Source of the DNA: Nocardia blacklockiae
GTDB taxonomy: Bacteria; Actinomycetota; Actinomycetes; Mycobacteriales; Mycobacteriaceae
Reading direction: 5' to 3'
DNA length: 64,000 nucleotides
Assembly (NCBI RefSeq): GCF_015477355.1
Contig: NZ_JADLRJ010000013.1
Span: 124,001 to 188,000, forward strand
The first letter of the stretch is position 1. Every line of letters starts with the position of its first letter. The notes below the pieces were generated by a model. It worked only from the letters and a program-made list of their open reading frames with translations. It was not told the origin of the DNA and searched no databases. Below are positions 16,765 through 24,431 of the stretch, piece by piece. The position numbers and the translations under genes were made by a program.

Positions 16765-17073
16765 TCAGACCGGGTCGGCCCGGCGTACCCGCGTGCCGCC
16801 GTCGACGTCGGCGGACGCCAGCACCGTGGCGGTGTCGGTGGCCTGCCGATGCGTCGTGTCGGCGTGGGACACGATGCCGCCGCTGCCCGCCAGCAGCGTC
16901 TTCGGGATCCACCGGTGCACCACGGCCAGCCCCTGGTCCAGCGGGGACTCCGGCCGCCGCGGCAGCTCGAGCCCGCCGGCGACGGCGTCGACGTGGTCGG
17001 CCACCGCCGTCATGGCCACCTTGAACTTGCTCGACGCGGCGACGACCTCGTCCGGCTCGTCCATATCCAGCAT
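16765..17073 (-). CDS. Small ESX-associated helical protein
   Basis: This 102-residue protein has the size and helical pattern of small ESX-secreted proteins such as EspC-type or WXG100-related proteins, but the WxG turn is absent. It has a central RWIPKTLL and a C-terminal THRQATDTATVLASADVDGGTR. A GGAG site precedes the ATG. It lies between the EspD/EspH-like gene and the EspK-like copy 3, all leftward and close together. The exact family is not recognised. Confidence 0.6.
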   Translation of the reverse strand: MLDMDEPDEVVAASSKFKVAMTAVADHVDAVAGGLELPRRPESPLDQGLAVVHRWIPKTLLAGSGGIVSHADTTHRQATDTATVLASADVDGGTRVRRADPV

Positions 17074-17110
17074 GTCGCGGCTCTCCTGTTCTGGCGAAAG
17101 CGTCGGGCGC

Positions 17111-17467
17111 TCAGGCGTTCTGGCCGAACTCGGCGCTCTCCATCGCCCGGTAGGACGCCTCGGTGGGCAGGTCGAACGCGTCGATGGTGTACGGCCGGGC
17201 GCCGTTGCGTTCCATCTCCGCCCGCAGCCCCACCCGCGACTTGGCGTGCGCGAGCTTGGCGAGCTTCACGATCTCCTTCGACAGCCAGAGTTCGCCGTTC
17301 TCCCGCGCCTCGTCGGTGAGGTGCAGGCCCACGATCTCGCCGTCGCCGTTGCAGGCCACCCCGGCGGTGTGGTCGGGGTTGAACACCTCGTAGATGGTGT
17401 GCTGCCGGTCGGGCGGCGGCGCCTGCTGTTCGAGGTCGTCGTCGTAGTCGTCGTACACGTCGGTCAC
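17111..17467 (-). CDS. EspD/EspH-like ESX accessory protein
   Basis: This 118-residue protein has an acidic start (DVYDDYDDDLEQ) and then YEVFNPDHTAGVACNGDGEI. Farther on it has LHLTDEA, EIVKLAKLAHAKSRV and LPTEASYRAMESAEF. EspD and EspH share this order: an acidic head, a FTVTNP-type strand, DGRI-HVELT, a helix with IADLARQKA, and a tail LPTPEEAAAAEAEVF. These proteins stabilise or help export EspA/EspC-class substrates in ESX-1. The start is GTG with AGGAG upstream. The assignment is by eye against remembered EspD/EspH sequences. Confidence 0.65.
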   Translation of the reverse strand: MTDVYDDYDDDLEQQAPPPDRQHTIYEVFNPDHTAGVACNGDGEIVGLHLTDEARENGELWLSKEIVKLAKLAHAKSRVGLRAEMERNGARPYTIDAFDLPTEASYRAMESAEFGQNA

Positions 17468-17476
17468 GGTCTGCTC

Positions 17477-18223
17477 CTAGGTTGCACGGAAATCGGGGGC
17501 GCCGACCGATACGCGATCGGGTGGCGCGGACACTGCCGGCGGCCCCGCGGCCGGGGGCGGCTCGTCCGCGGCCGTCATCTGCTCGGCGAGCGCCTGCCAC
17601 TGCGCGTCCTCGAGCGACAGCACCTGGCGCAGCCGCCAGAACCGGGCGCGCAGGTACATCTCCGCGGTGCCGTCCGCGGCGACGTCGAGGTGGTCGGGCT
17701 CCTCCGTCGTCGGGTTGAACGCGATGGTGGTGACCGGCGGCCGCTCGTCGTCGACGCTCACGATGGTGGCGCCGCCGCCGGGGATGAAACTCTGACGCAG
17801 CCGGGGACTGTCGACGATCGCGATGTCGTCGCTGTTGGTCACGATCGTGACCTCCGGATTCAGCATCAACTGCAACACCCACGAACGCGCGACGGTCTCC
17901 GGACGCGTGGCGTTGATCGCCAGATCCAGGCTGGCCGAAAGATCCAGCACCAGAACCGATTCCGCGGTGGTGACGCCGACGATCACCAGCCGCCGCGGCG
18001 TGCCGGTGGGATGCGGCAGGTCGTCGGCGGCCAGCGTCATCACATCGGAGCCCACGCCGCCGCCCGCGGCCGGATAGACCGTGACCGTTCCCGTGGCGAT
18101 GTCGACGGTGAAGGCCGAGATCGGGTGCGACACCCGGTCCGCGACGCCGACCAGCCGGCTCAGGCCCTCCTCGTGCAGCCACCGGATGGTGTCGGCGACG
18201 GTCACCTGCGCGGCATCGCTCAT
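17477..18223 (-). CDS. Conserved-looking ESX-locus protein of unknown function
   Basis: I do not recognise this 248-residue protein. It is a mixed alpha/beta soluble protein with no signal peptide or membrane helix. One region reads LVLDLSASLDLAINATRPETVARSWVLQLMLNPEV, followed by Pro-rich residues at the C-terminus. Its ATG overlaps the stop of the EspL-like gene as ATGA, and the EspD/EspH-like gene follows after nine bases, so it belongs to the espB unit. A chaperone or regulatory role in substrate handling is only a guess from position. Confidence 0.5.
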   Translation of the reverse strand: MSDAAQVTVADTIRWLHEEGLSRLVGVADRVSHPISAFTVDIATGTVTVYPAAGGGVGSDVMTLAADDLPHPTGTPRRLVIVGVTTAESVLVLDLSASLDLAINATRPETVARSWVLQLMLNPEVTIVTNSDDIAIVDSPRLRQSFIPGGGATIVSVDDERPPVTTIAFNPTTEEPDHLDVAADGTAEMYLRARFWRLRQVLSLEDAQWQALAEQMTAADEPPPAAGPPAVSAPPDRVSVGAPDFRAT

Positions 18224-18576
18224 GCCGACCGCCCTTGGGCCGCGGGCTCCGGCTCGCCGAGGATCCCCTGGGTGTCGGGTTCCGGCTCGGCGTCCATCAG
18301 CACCCGGTACTGCCGCGCGGCGTCGGCGGTGCTGTCCCGGATGGCGCCGATGATCTCCGCGACCAGTTCCTCGGAGGTGAAGCGGTCGGCGGTGCCGGGC
18401 GCGAGGTACAGGCCGGTCAGCCGGCCCATCGCGTCGACCTCGGGGATGACCGCCCCACTCGCGGAGGGCCGCCGCGCGCGGATCCCGTCGATGCGCTCGC
18501 GCAGGTCGGCGATCCGGTGCCGCAGCGCCCGGGCGGCGTCCAGGGCCGCCTGCACGTCGGGATGAATTTCACTCAT
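18220..18576 (-). CDS. EspL-like YbaB/EbfC-family protein (copy 2)
   Basis: This 118-residue protein (MSEIHPDVQAALDAARALRH, then VIPEVDAMGRLTGLYLAPGT) has the YbaB/EbfC fold seen in mycobacterial EspL. It is the paralogue of the 9266-9649 product. Its ATG overlaps the EspB stop as ATGA, and its own stop overlaps the next start in the same way, so the three proteins are translationally coupled. EspL in ESX-1 is needed for stability of other Esp proteins; a similar partner role with EspB or the EspK-like proteins is likely. Confidence 0.75.
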   Translation of the reverse strand: MSEIHPDVQAALDAARALRHRIADLRERIDGIRARRPSASGAVIPEVDAMGRLTGLYLAPGTADRFTSEELVAEIIGAIRDSTADAARQYRVLMDAEPEPDTQGILGEPEPAAQGRSA

Positions 18577-20069
18577 GTGGAACCTCCAGCTCGTGTGTCC
18601 TGGCCGGCGGGCCCCGGCGTCGGGGGTGTCACGGTCGGCGCGATCGTCGGCTTCTCGCCGATCACCTGCTCGGTGTGCGGTGTGTCGTCGACGTACATCA
18701 AACGGTCCGGATGCCAGGCCACCACGCGGTTGCGCTCGCTGTTGCCGCCCGCGCCACCCGCGCCGCCCATGCCCGGCGCCATCGGCATGTAGGGCATCAT
18801 GGGCGAGCCCCCGGCCGCGGCGCGCGCGGCACCCGCCGCGGCACCGCCCGCGGAACGCAGCGACTCCGCGGCGGTCGCGGTACCTGCTCCGCTGAATCCG
18901 GCCGCCGACGCGGCCATCGCACCCATCGCCGCACCGGCGGTATTGGTGATCGCACCGGAAACGTCACCGGTGGAAGGGATTCCGGCCCCGGAGATCCCGC
19001 CGCCACCGCCACCGCCACCGAGGGCGGAGGTGTAGTCGGCGCCCACTCCTCCGTAGTCGCTGTAGTCGTAGTCGTAATCGTCGAGCCCGCTCGTGGAGTC
19101 CGACTTGTCGAGGTTGCCCGCGAGCCCGCCCGCGCCGGACATCATCGAACTGAGCAGCGAGGGCAGCATCTGCGACATCGCGTCGCCGCCGGAGGACTGC
19201 CCGGACGAGGCGCCGGAGGCGGAGTTGCCGTTCGCCGCGTTCTTTCCGTTGACCGTGCTGGAGTACCCGGTCATGGTCTCGGTCGAGCGCGCGTTCTGTT
19301 CCTCGAACTTCGCCAGCGCCGCTTGGATGCCGGCCTCGTTCTTGGACCGGATGGAGCGCAGCAGCTCCTTGCGCGCGGCGATGATCTCCTCGGGCGTCGG
19401 GTGTTTGGCCTTCGCCGTATCGAATGCCCCGGTGTAGGTCTCGACCATGTCGACCAGCTTCTCGAGGTCACTGCCGTACTGGTCGAGCCGGTTGCGGTGC
19501 TTGTGCAGGTCCCCCGCCGCCTTGCTGCCGACCGGGGTCCAGTGCTGTAGCGCCTGCACCGCGTCGTCGACGCCGCTGATGATCTTCGGGTGCGAGCCCG
19601 CGAGGTACTTGCGCACATCGGAGGAGAAGCCGTTGGCCGGACCGGTGCCGGGCCCGGCACGCAGTTGCTGGGCGTAGACGAGCGGATCCCCGGCCGCCGC
19701 GGCGGCGGGCATCTTGAACGTCGGCGGCCGCCACTGCCCCGGCGTCCCGGCGGGCGCGACCGGGTTCGTGAGGATCTCCCCGCCGCCGTTGTTCACGGTC
19801 CGCGCACTCTCGTCGTCGGCCTTGGTGTAGTCCGACGCCGACGCGCCGACCTCGTGAGCCAGGCGGTGGATGTCGTTGAGCACCCCGGCCATGCCGTTGA
19901 ACGTCGACGCGGCCTTGTCGTTGAGCTGCGGCACCGATCCCGCGGAAATCGGATCGGAGCCTGCGGGCAGCACCCAGGATGTCGGCAGCTCACCCCCGGT
20001 GCCATGGGCGATGTCGGCCAGTTTCGCCGCCGCCGCGGCCAACTGCGCCGGATCGACATTCATCGGCAT
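18573..20069 (-). CDS. espB: EspB homologue, ESX-secreted protein
   Basis: The 498-residue protein follows EspB closely. Residues 1-90 are a PE-like helical hairpin ending in the export motif YTKAD (Y81 to D85) within DYTKADDESA, which matches EspB AYGEVDEEAA. A PPE-like helical region with KHPTPEEIIAARKELL follows, comparable to EspB HPTYEDIVGLERLY. The tail is Gly/Ala-rich and disordered. The C-terminus LMYVDDTPHTEQVIGE mirrors EspB LYTEDRAWTEAVIGN. EspB is secreted by ESX-1, oligomerises into rings, binds phospholipids and is trimmed by MycP1. The ATG has a strong GAGAGGAGG site. It heads a coupled set with the EspL-like gene. The match is convincing by eye. Confidence 0.8.
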   Translation of the reverse strand: MPMNVDPAQLAAAAAKLADIAHGTGGELPTSWVLPAGSDPISAGSVPQLNDKAASTFNGMAGVLNDIHRLAHEVGASASDYTKADDESARTVNNGGGEILTNPVAPAGTPGQWRPPTFKMPAAAAAGDPLVYAQQLRAGPGTGPANGFSSDVRKYLAGSHPKIISGVDDAVQALQHWTPVGSKAAGDLHKHRNRLDQYGSDLEKLVDMVETYTGAFDTAKAKHPTPEEIIAARKELLRSIRSKNEAGIQAALAKFEEQNARSTETMTGYSSTVNGKNAANGNSASGASSGQSSGGDAMSQMLPSLLSSMMSGAGGLAGNLDKSDSTSGLDDYDYDYSDYGGVGADYTSALGGGGGGGGISGAGIPSTGDVSGAITNTAGAAMGAMAASAAGFSGAGTATAAESLRSAGGAAAGAARAAAGGSPMMPYMPMAPGMGGAGGAGGNSERNRVVAWHPDRLMYVDDTPHTEQVIGEKPTIAPTVTPPTPGPAGQDTRAGGST

Positions 20070-20117
20070 GACCGCCTCCTCTCATCACCTCTCGGACTCT
20101 CCACGCGGGCCGGCGGG

Positions 20118-21995
20118 TCACGCCGGCGCCGCGACGACCGGCGCACCGCTGGACGCGGGGTCCGTGCCGGTCTGCATCATCGGAGATTGATCGGTATGAC
20201 CGGACGATACGCCGGTCCCCTCGATCCCGTTCGGGTGGGCGAAGCCGGCGAACTGGCCGAAATCGCCCGTCTTGCCGGAGATCTGCGGCGAGAACGGCTT
20301 CAGTTCGCCGTCCACGACGATCTCCAGGCTGCCGTCGGCGGACCCGCTCGAACTCGAACTCGACCCGGAGCCTTGGGAACTGCTCGAACCCGAACCGGAA
20401 TCGCCGGAGCCCGAACCAGATCCGGACCCGGATCCGGACCCGGAGCCGCCCGCACCGCCGGAACCGAGCGGATCGGAACCGCCGGAACCGAGCGGGGGCG
20501 GGCCGGAGTCGATCGGCCCGCCGGTCGGCGTGATCGAGCCGTCCACGGCGAGGTCCAGCCCGGCGTCCGCGGCGCCCTCGCCGGGCTTCCACACCACGAC
20601 CAGCGCGCTGTGGCCGCCGTCCCAGGTCGCCACGTCGCCGGTGATGAGCTGCGACGGGTCGATCCGCGCGCCGATCTGCTTGTCGTCGGTCCACTTCGCG
20701 GGCGTGCCCTCGTACGCCTTCTTCGCATCGGTGTTGGCCCGGTTGCCGAAGGCGGCGTCCAGGGCCGCGGCCACCATCGGCCACACCCGCTGGGTGCGAC
20801 CGTCGGGGAAGGTGTAGAGCACCTTGCCGTCGGTACCCGGTTCCCGGGTGGCCGGGGGACCCTGCGGCGGAGCGTCGGTCTTCGCCGGCGGCGCCGCGCC
20901 GGCCTGTGCCGACCCCGCCCCGGCGGCGGCGGCCGACGGCTGTCCGGCCTGCGCCGCGGGCGGCGCGGCGGGCGCCGCGACGACCGGCTGCGGGTAGCCG
21001 CGCATGTTCCGATCCGGATCCAGCTCGTTGCGGCGATCCTCGAGGTCCTGGTCGTTCATGCCGCGCTGCATCAGCTGCGACATCAGCATGGGCAGCATCA
21101 TGCCCATCATGTCCATGCCGCTGCCCCCTGCCCCCATGCTCGCGGGGGTCGCGCCGTACCCGCCGCCGCTGGGATCCAGGCTGCCGCCGGTCGAACCGTT
21201 CATTCCGTTGGAACCGTCCAGCCCGCTCGAGCCGTCGAGTCCCTTCGACCCCGTCGGGTCCAGGCTGCCGGAGGGGTCCAGTCCCGACTTGTCGGCGCCG
21301 AGATCGATAGGCGTGAAACCGGGGTCGGTGGTGGCGCCCGACGGGGAGGTCGGGTTGAGGCCACGGGGATCGTAGGACGGTTGGGTGGTTCCCGGGTTGG
21401 TGACACCGAGCTTCTGCTCCAGAGCCGACAGCCGATCCATGATCTTCTGCAGATCGCTGGTTTTGCCGTCGGTCTCGCTGCCGGTCTTGTCCTGCGCCGT
21501 CTTCGCCTCTTCGATCTTGGTCTGGGCGTCGCCGACAGCCTGGTCCAAGAAGGTCAGGATGAAATCGTCCTGAGACCCGCTCGGTGACGGTGTCCGGGCG
21601 TTGGCACGAATATCTCCGATAACGGTGTTGATCGATTCCTGCGCCGCCTTGGAAATCGCGGCCGATTTCTTGGCCAGCGGCGCGATCTCTTTGTCCACCG
21701 CGATCAGATCGACGAAGGCCTGCCGCAGATCCGAACTCAGCGTGGAGTAATTCGCGACGACCTCGCCCGCGAGGCTGGCGCCGAGCGAGTCCTTCGCGAC
21801 CGCATCCGGCGGAACGTTCGGCCCGCTGTCGGGCGGATCGGTTTTACTGTCCTTGCCGCAGCTGTCGTAGAGATCCTTGAAGAATCTCGGCATACCCCGA
21901 TAAATGTCTTCGGTGGCCTTGCTGAACCGATATGCGTCCGGATACTTCGGAGTCTCGGACCTCATGTTCGGCATCTGAATTACCGTCATCGGCAT
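20118..21995 (-). CDS. Large ESX-substrate-like protein, paralogue of the 5094-7280 product
   Basis: The family is unknown. Of 625 residues, the first 200 are helical (RFFKDLYDSCGKDS, then coiled-coil-like SAAISKAAQESINTVIGDI). A repetitive Gly/Ser/Asp-rich part follows (GLDPSG, GLDGSSG-type repeats), then the Met-rich hydrophobic MMGMMLPMLMSQLM. The C-terminal domain has AYEGTPAKW, TGDVATWDGGHSALVVV and GFAHPNGIE. That domain also contains an acidic Gly/Ser repeat insertion (20370-20470). It is shared with the Thr-rich protein at 5094-7280. AGGAG precedes the ATG. Gene order (this gene, espB, espL-like) suggests it is an ESX substrate. Confidence 0.6.
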   Translation of the reverse strand: MPMTVIQMPNMRSETPKYPDAYRFSKATEDIYRGMPRFFKDLYDSCGKDSKTDPPDSGPNVPPDAVAKDSLGASLAGEVVANYSTLSSDLRQAFVDLIAVDKEIAPLAKKSAAISKAAQESINTVIGDIRANARTPSPSGSQDDFILTFLDQAVGDAQTKIEEAKTAQDKTGSETDGKTSDLQKIMDRLSALEQKLGVTNPGTTQPSYDPRGLNPTSPSGATTDPGFTPIDLGADKSGLDPSGSLDPTGSKGLDGSSGLDGSNGMNGSTGGSLDPSGGGYGATPASMGAGGSGMDMMGMMLPMLMSQLMQRGMNDQDLEDRRNELDPDRNMRGYPQPVVAAPAAPPAAQAGQPSAAAAGAGSAQAGAAPPAKTDAPPQGPPATREPGTDGKVLYTFPDGRTQRVWPMVAAALDAAFGNRANTDAKKAYEGTPAKWTDDKQIGARIDPSQLITGDVATWDGGHSALVVVWKPGEGAADAGLDLAVDGSITPTGGPIDSGPPPLGSGGSDPLGSGGAGGSGSGSGSGSGSGSGDSGSGSSSSQGSGSSSSSSGSADGSLEIVVDGELKPFSPQISGKTGDFGQFAGFAHPNGIEGTGVSSGHTDQSPMMQTGTDPASSGAPVVAAPA

Positions 21996-22005
21996 AGCAG
22001 GACTC

Positions 22006-22470
22006 CTATGTCGGCGTCGGCAGGTCTATTACCGGAAGGCTGGCGACTTTATCAGCCGGGTTGTTACCGCCGCCCGCATTCCAGAAATCCGCCCCGATCG
22101 CCGATCCGACACCCGTACCGATCGCTCGTGAACCCCGCAGCAATCCCCGCGGTGACGCCACCGCCCGCGCGGTCCTTGCCCCGAAGGTGCGCGCGCCGCG
22201 CGCCACCAATCTCGAGCCCATCCGGCTCCCCACCGCCCGGCCGAGCACCCCCGACAGCAGCCGCCCACCGATGAGTCCGCCGGCCAGGCCCATTCCGGCA
22301 GTGGTCGCACCGGCCTTGAACCCCTCACCGACATCACCTTTCTCGATACCGGTCCACACACCGTCGAGCAGGCCGGAGACCGCGGCGCCGGTCAGCGGCC
22401 CGCCAGGAAGGAAGCTGGCAGCGAAGCCCACCCCGCCGACGATGGCTTCTTTCCAGCTCAAGCCGAACAT
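22006..22470 (-). CDS. Gly-rich hydrophobic protein of unknown function
   Basis: The 154-residue protein is rich in Gly, Ala and Arg. It has two or three moderately hydrophobic stretches with glycine-zipper spacing (AIVGGVGFAASFLPGGPLTG, then GLAGGLIGGRLLSGVLG). Such proteins insert into membranes or form channels, but I cannot assign one. ATG 22470 with GGTAGGTGAT upstream is preferred over a start 60 bases earlier. It sits ten bases before the next gene, so it is probably the first gene of the espB unit. Palindromes at 22670-22686 and 22706-22721 lie upstream. Confidence 0.5.
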   Translation of the reverse strand: MFGLSWKEAIVGGVGFAASFLPGGPLTGAAVSGLLDGVWTGIEKGDVGEGFKAGATTAGMGLAGGLIGGRLLSGVLGRAVGSRMGSRLVARGARTFGARTARAVASPRGLLRGSRAIGTGVGSAIGADFWNAGGGNNPADKVASLPVIDLPTPT

Positions 22471-22669
22471 GCGATCACCTACCCGATCCGCTACGAACCT
22501 CGACACCGCGCGATGGGACGTCCGCGGCATCGCCGGAGCGCGTGCGCAACGACGTCCGGTCGGTGCCTACCACGCTTGTCCCGCGAGCCTCCACCGCCGA
22601 ATCCACCTTCCGGTCGAGCGGCCGGAATCAGTCCGAGGTTCCGACGATCCCGCGACTACCGCCACTGCA

Positions 22670-22686
22670 CCAGGGAACTTCCCTGG
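22670..22686. promoter_or_regulatory. Palindrome CCAGGGAA-C-TTCCCTGG
   Basis: This is a perfect 8-bp inverted repeat around one base, 20 bases from the TTCCC-N6-GGGAA site. The half-sites are the same but face outward instead of inward. It may be a second operator or an unrelated site. Confidence 0.4.
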
Positions 22687-22705
22687 GCTTCACCATTGTC
22701 GAGGA

Positions 22706-22721
22706 TTCCCAACATTGGGAA
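22706..22721. promoter_or_regulatory. TTCCC-N6-GGGAA palindrome
   Basis: TTCCCAA-CA-TTGGGAA is a perfect 7-bp inverted repeat in the divergent gap between 22470 (leftward) and 22947 (rightward). Confidence 0.65.
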
Positions 22722-22842
22722 CCGACGTTCCACTCGCACGTCCAGAATGAAGGTCCGACCGAGTGAGCATTCCAGAGGTGCGCTATTGCCATGACTGCCA
22801 TCACCTTCCAGGGCCCGGAGAACGATGGAGTAGCCGACCGAA

Positions 22843-22950
22843 ATGAACCCCTCGCACCCGTTTGAGCCGAACCGGCCGCCTACTGAGGCCACCGCGGCCG
22901 CCGCGCGACCGGCCTTCCGCGCGGCGGTCGCCGCCGGCGGTGGGCGATGA
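22843..22950 (+). CDS. Possible 35-residue leader protein
   Basis: The frame encodes MNPSHPFEPNRPPTEATAAA and continues with an Ala/Arg-rich end. Its stop overlaps the ATG of the NlpC/P60 gene as ATGA, a layout typical of translational coupling. The ribosome site is poor and I know no relatives, so it may be chance. If real it could couple translation to the next gene. Confidence 0.25.
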   Translation: MNPSHPFEPNRPPTEATAAAARPAFRAAVAAGGGR

Positions 22951-24416
22951 CCAGCCCGGCGGACGTGGCGCCCGAACCGACCACGGAGGACGCCGAATCC
23001 GAAGGCCACGACGACACTTCGGGTTCGGCCACGCCGTGGACGCGACCGGGGCCCCATCGCTCGCGGCCCGAGGACAAGGTCACGCCGGGCGCGCCCGGGG
23101 CCACCGACCAGAACCGGCCCGCCGCGCAGGGGCAGCCCGGCCAGAACGGCCAGAACGGCACGGGCACACCGGGACCCGGCACCACCCCCGTTCCGGGCAC
23201 CGGCACGACGGCGGCCCCGCCCTCGGCCGCACCGGGTGCCGCGCCCGCGGCACCGCCGCCCGCCGCGCCGCAGCCCCCGCCGCAGGCCGCTGTAGCACAA
23301 CTGCCCGCTCCGCCGCCCGGCGCGGAGCCCCCGCCTCCGGAACCGGGCATCGACATGGACACCGTCGCCGAGCTGGCCCCCGCCGCGCTGTCGGCGGGAG
23401 CGATGGCCATGGCGATGCTGCCGATGCTGGCCTCCGCACTCTCCGGCCTCAACGGCGGCGGCTCGAACGGGCAGACCGGCGGCGCGACCGGCACGGGCAC
23501 GGGCGGCGCGTCCGGAACCGGAGACGGTCAGCTCTCCCCCGAGGCGCAGCACGCGCTCGCGGTGCTCAAGAAGCTCCAATCCGTCTACGGCTCCGACGAT
23601 CCGCTCGGCCCGAACACGAAACATCTCGCCGACGAAGTCACCTCCGGCTCGACGGGAAGCGGGACCACGGCCAAGGCCGTGAAGCTGCGGCGGCTGTACC
23701 AACGCACCGCGGCGAAGGCGTTCAACAATCTCGACAACCAGCTGTTCCGCTATATGCGCAGCATCGCCGGGAACAACAAGATAAACAAGAAGGCCGTCAA
23801 CCAGCTGATCCGCGAGGTCGATACGGCCCTGGCCGAATTGGGCCCGGCGGCCTACACCAAAGCCGGTCAGCAGAAGGTGCATCAGATCCTGACCATCGCG
23901 GTGCAGCGCGCGGAAAAGATCGTCTCCGCCGACAATGTCACCGCCGCCCAGACCGCCGCCGAGATCAACCAGCTGACCAAGCAGTACATCTACAACCTGG
24001 CGGGCAAGAACTACACCGCCACGAACGCGGCCGGGGGCGCGGGAGCCGGTGGCTCGCCCGCCGCGCAGAAGGCGATTCAGGTCGCGCTCGCCCAGGTCGG
24101 CGATCCCTATGTGTGGGGGGCCGAGGGCCCGAACTCCTTCGACTGCTCGGGACTCATGCAGTACTCCGCGCGAGCCGCCGGGGTCAATATTCCGCGCGTC
24201 GCCGCCGACCAGTACCGCTCGCTGCCCAAGGTGCGTCCCTCCGACATCCAGCCGGGCGACCTCATCTTCCCCGCCGCCCAATACAACGGCGGCAACCCGG
24301 GCCACGTCATGATGTACATCGGCAACGGGAAATGCGTGGAGGCGCCCAGCGCCGGAAAGAACGTCCAGGTGACCTCGCTGCCGAGCAGCTACTACGCCGC
24401 GCGCTGGGCGAACTGA
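22947..24416 (+). CDS. NlpC/P60 (C40) peptidoglycan hydrolase
   Basis: The 489-residue protein ends in an NlpC/P60 domain of about 120 residues with catalytic C400 in FDCSGLMQY, H453 in NPGHVMMY and the PGDLIF turn. Before it lie an acidic Pro/Ala-rich N-terminus, the hydrophobic AMAMAMLPMLASALSG (about 150-165) and a helical region of about 190 residues. The hydrophobic segment resembles those of neighbouring substrate-like proteins. No Sec signal is seen, so export by the ESX or type IV machine is plausible. It converges with the SLT transglycosylase gene, 15 bases apart. In conjugative type IV systems one VirB1-like protein often joins SLT and NlpC/P60 domains; here they are separate genes. 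Confidence 0.85.
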   Translation: MTSPADVAPEPTTEDAESEGHDDTSGSATPWTRPGPHRSRPEDKVTPGAPGATDQNRPAAQGQPGQNGQNGTGTPGPGTTPVPGTGTTAAPPSAAPGAAPAAPPPAAPQPPPQAAVAQLPAPPPGAEPPPPEPGIDMDTVAELAPAALSAGAMAMAMLPMLASALSGLNGGGSNGQTGGATGTGTGGASGTGDGQLSPEAQHALAVLKKLQSVYGSDDPLGPNTKHLADEVTSGSTGSGTTAKAVKLRRLYQRTAAKAFNNLDNQLFRYMRSIAGNNKINKKAVNQLIREVDTALAELGPAAYTKAGQQKVHQILTIAVQRAEKIVSADNVTAAQTAAEINQLTKQYIYNLAGKNYTATNAAGGAGAGGSPAAQKAIQVALAQVGDPYVWGAEGPNSFDCSGLMQYSARAAGVNIPRVAADQYRSLPKVRPSDIQPGDLIFPAAQYNGGNPGHVMMYIGNGKCVEAPSAGKNVQVTSLPSSYYAARWAN

Positions 24417-24431
24417 CCGCCGCACCCGCAC

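Larger units (their letters stand above)
22471..22842. other. Divergent intergenic region with two palindromes
   Basis: No credible gene of normal size is seen. The region separates the leftward espB unit from the rightward NlpC/P60 gene. It carries CCAGGGAA-C-TTCCCTGG and TTCCC-N6-GGGAA, listed separately. A 24-codon reading frame at 22791-22865 is weakly possible. Confidence 0.5.
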
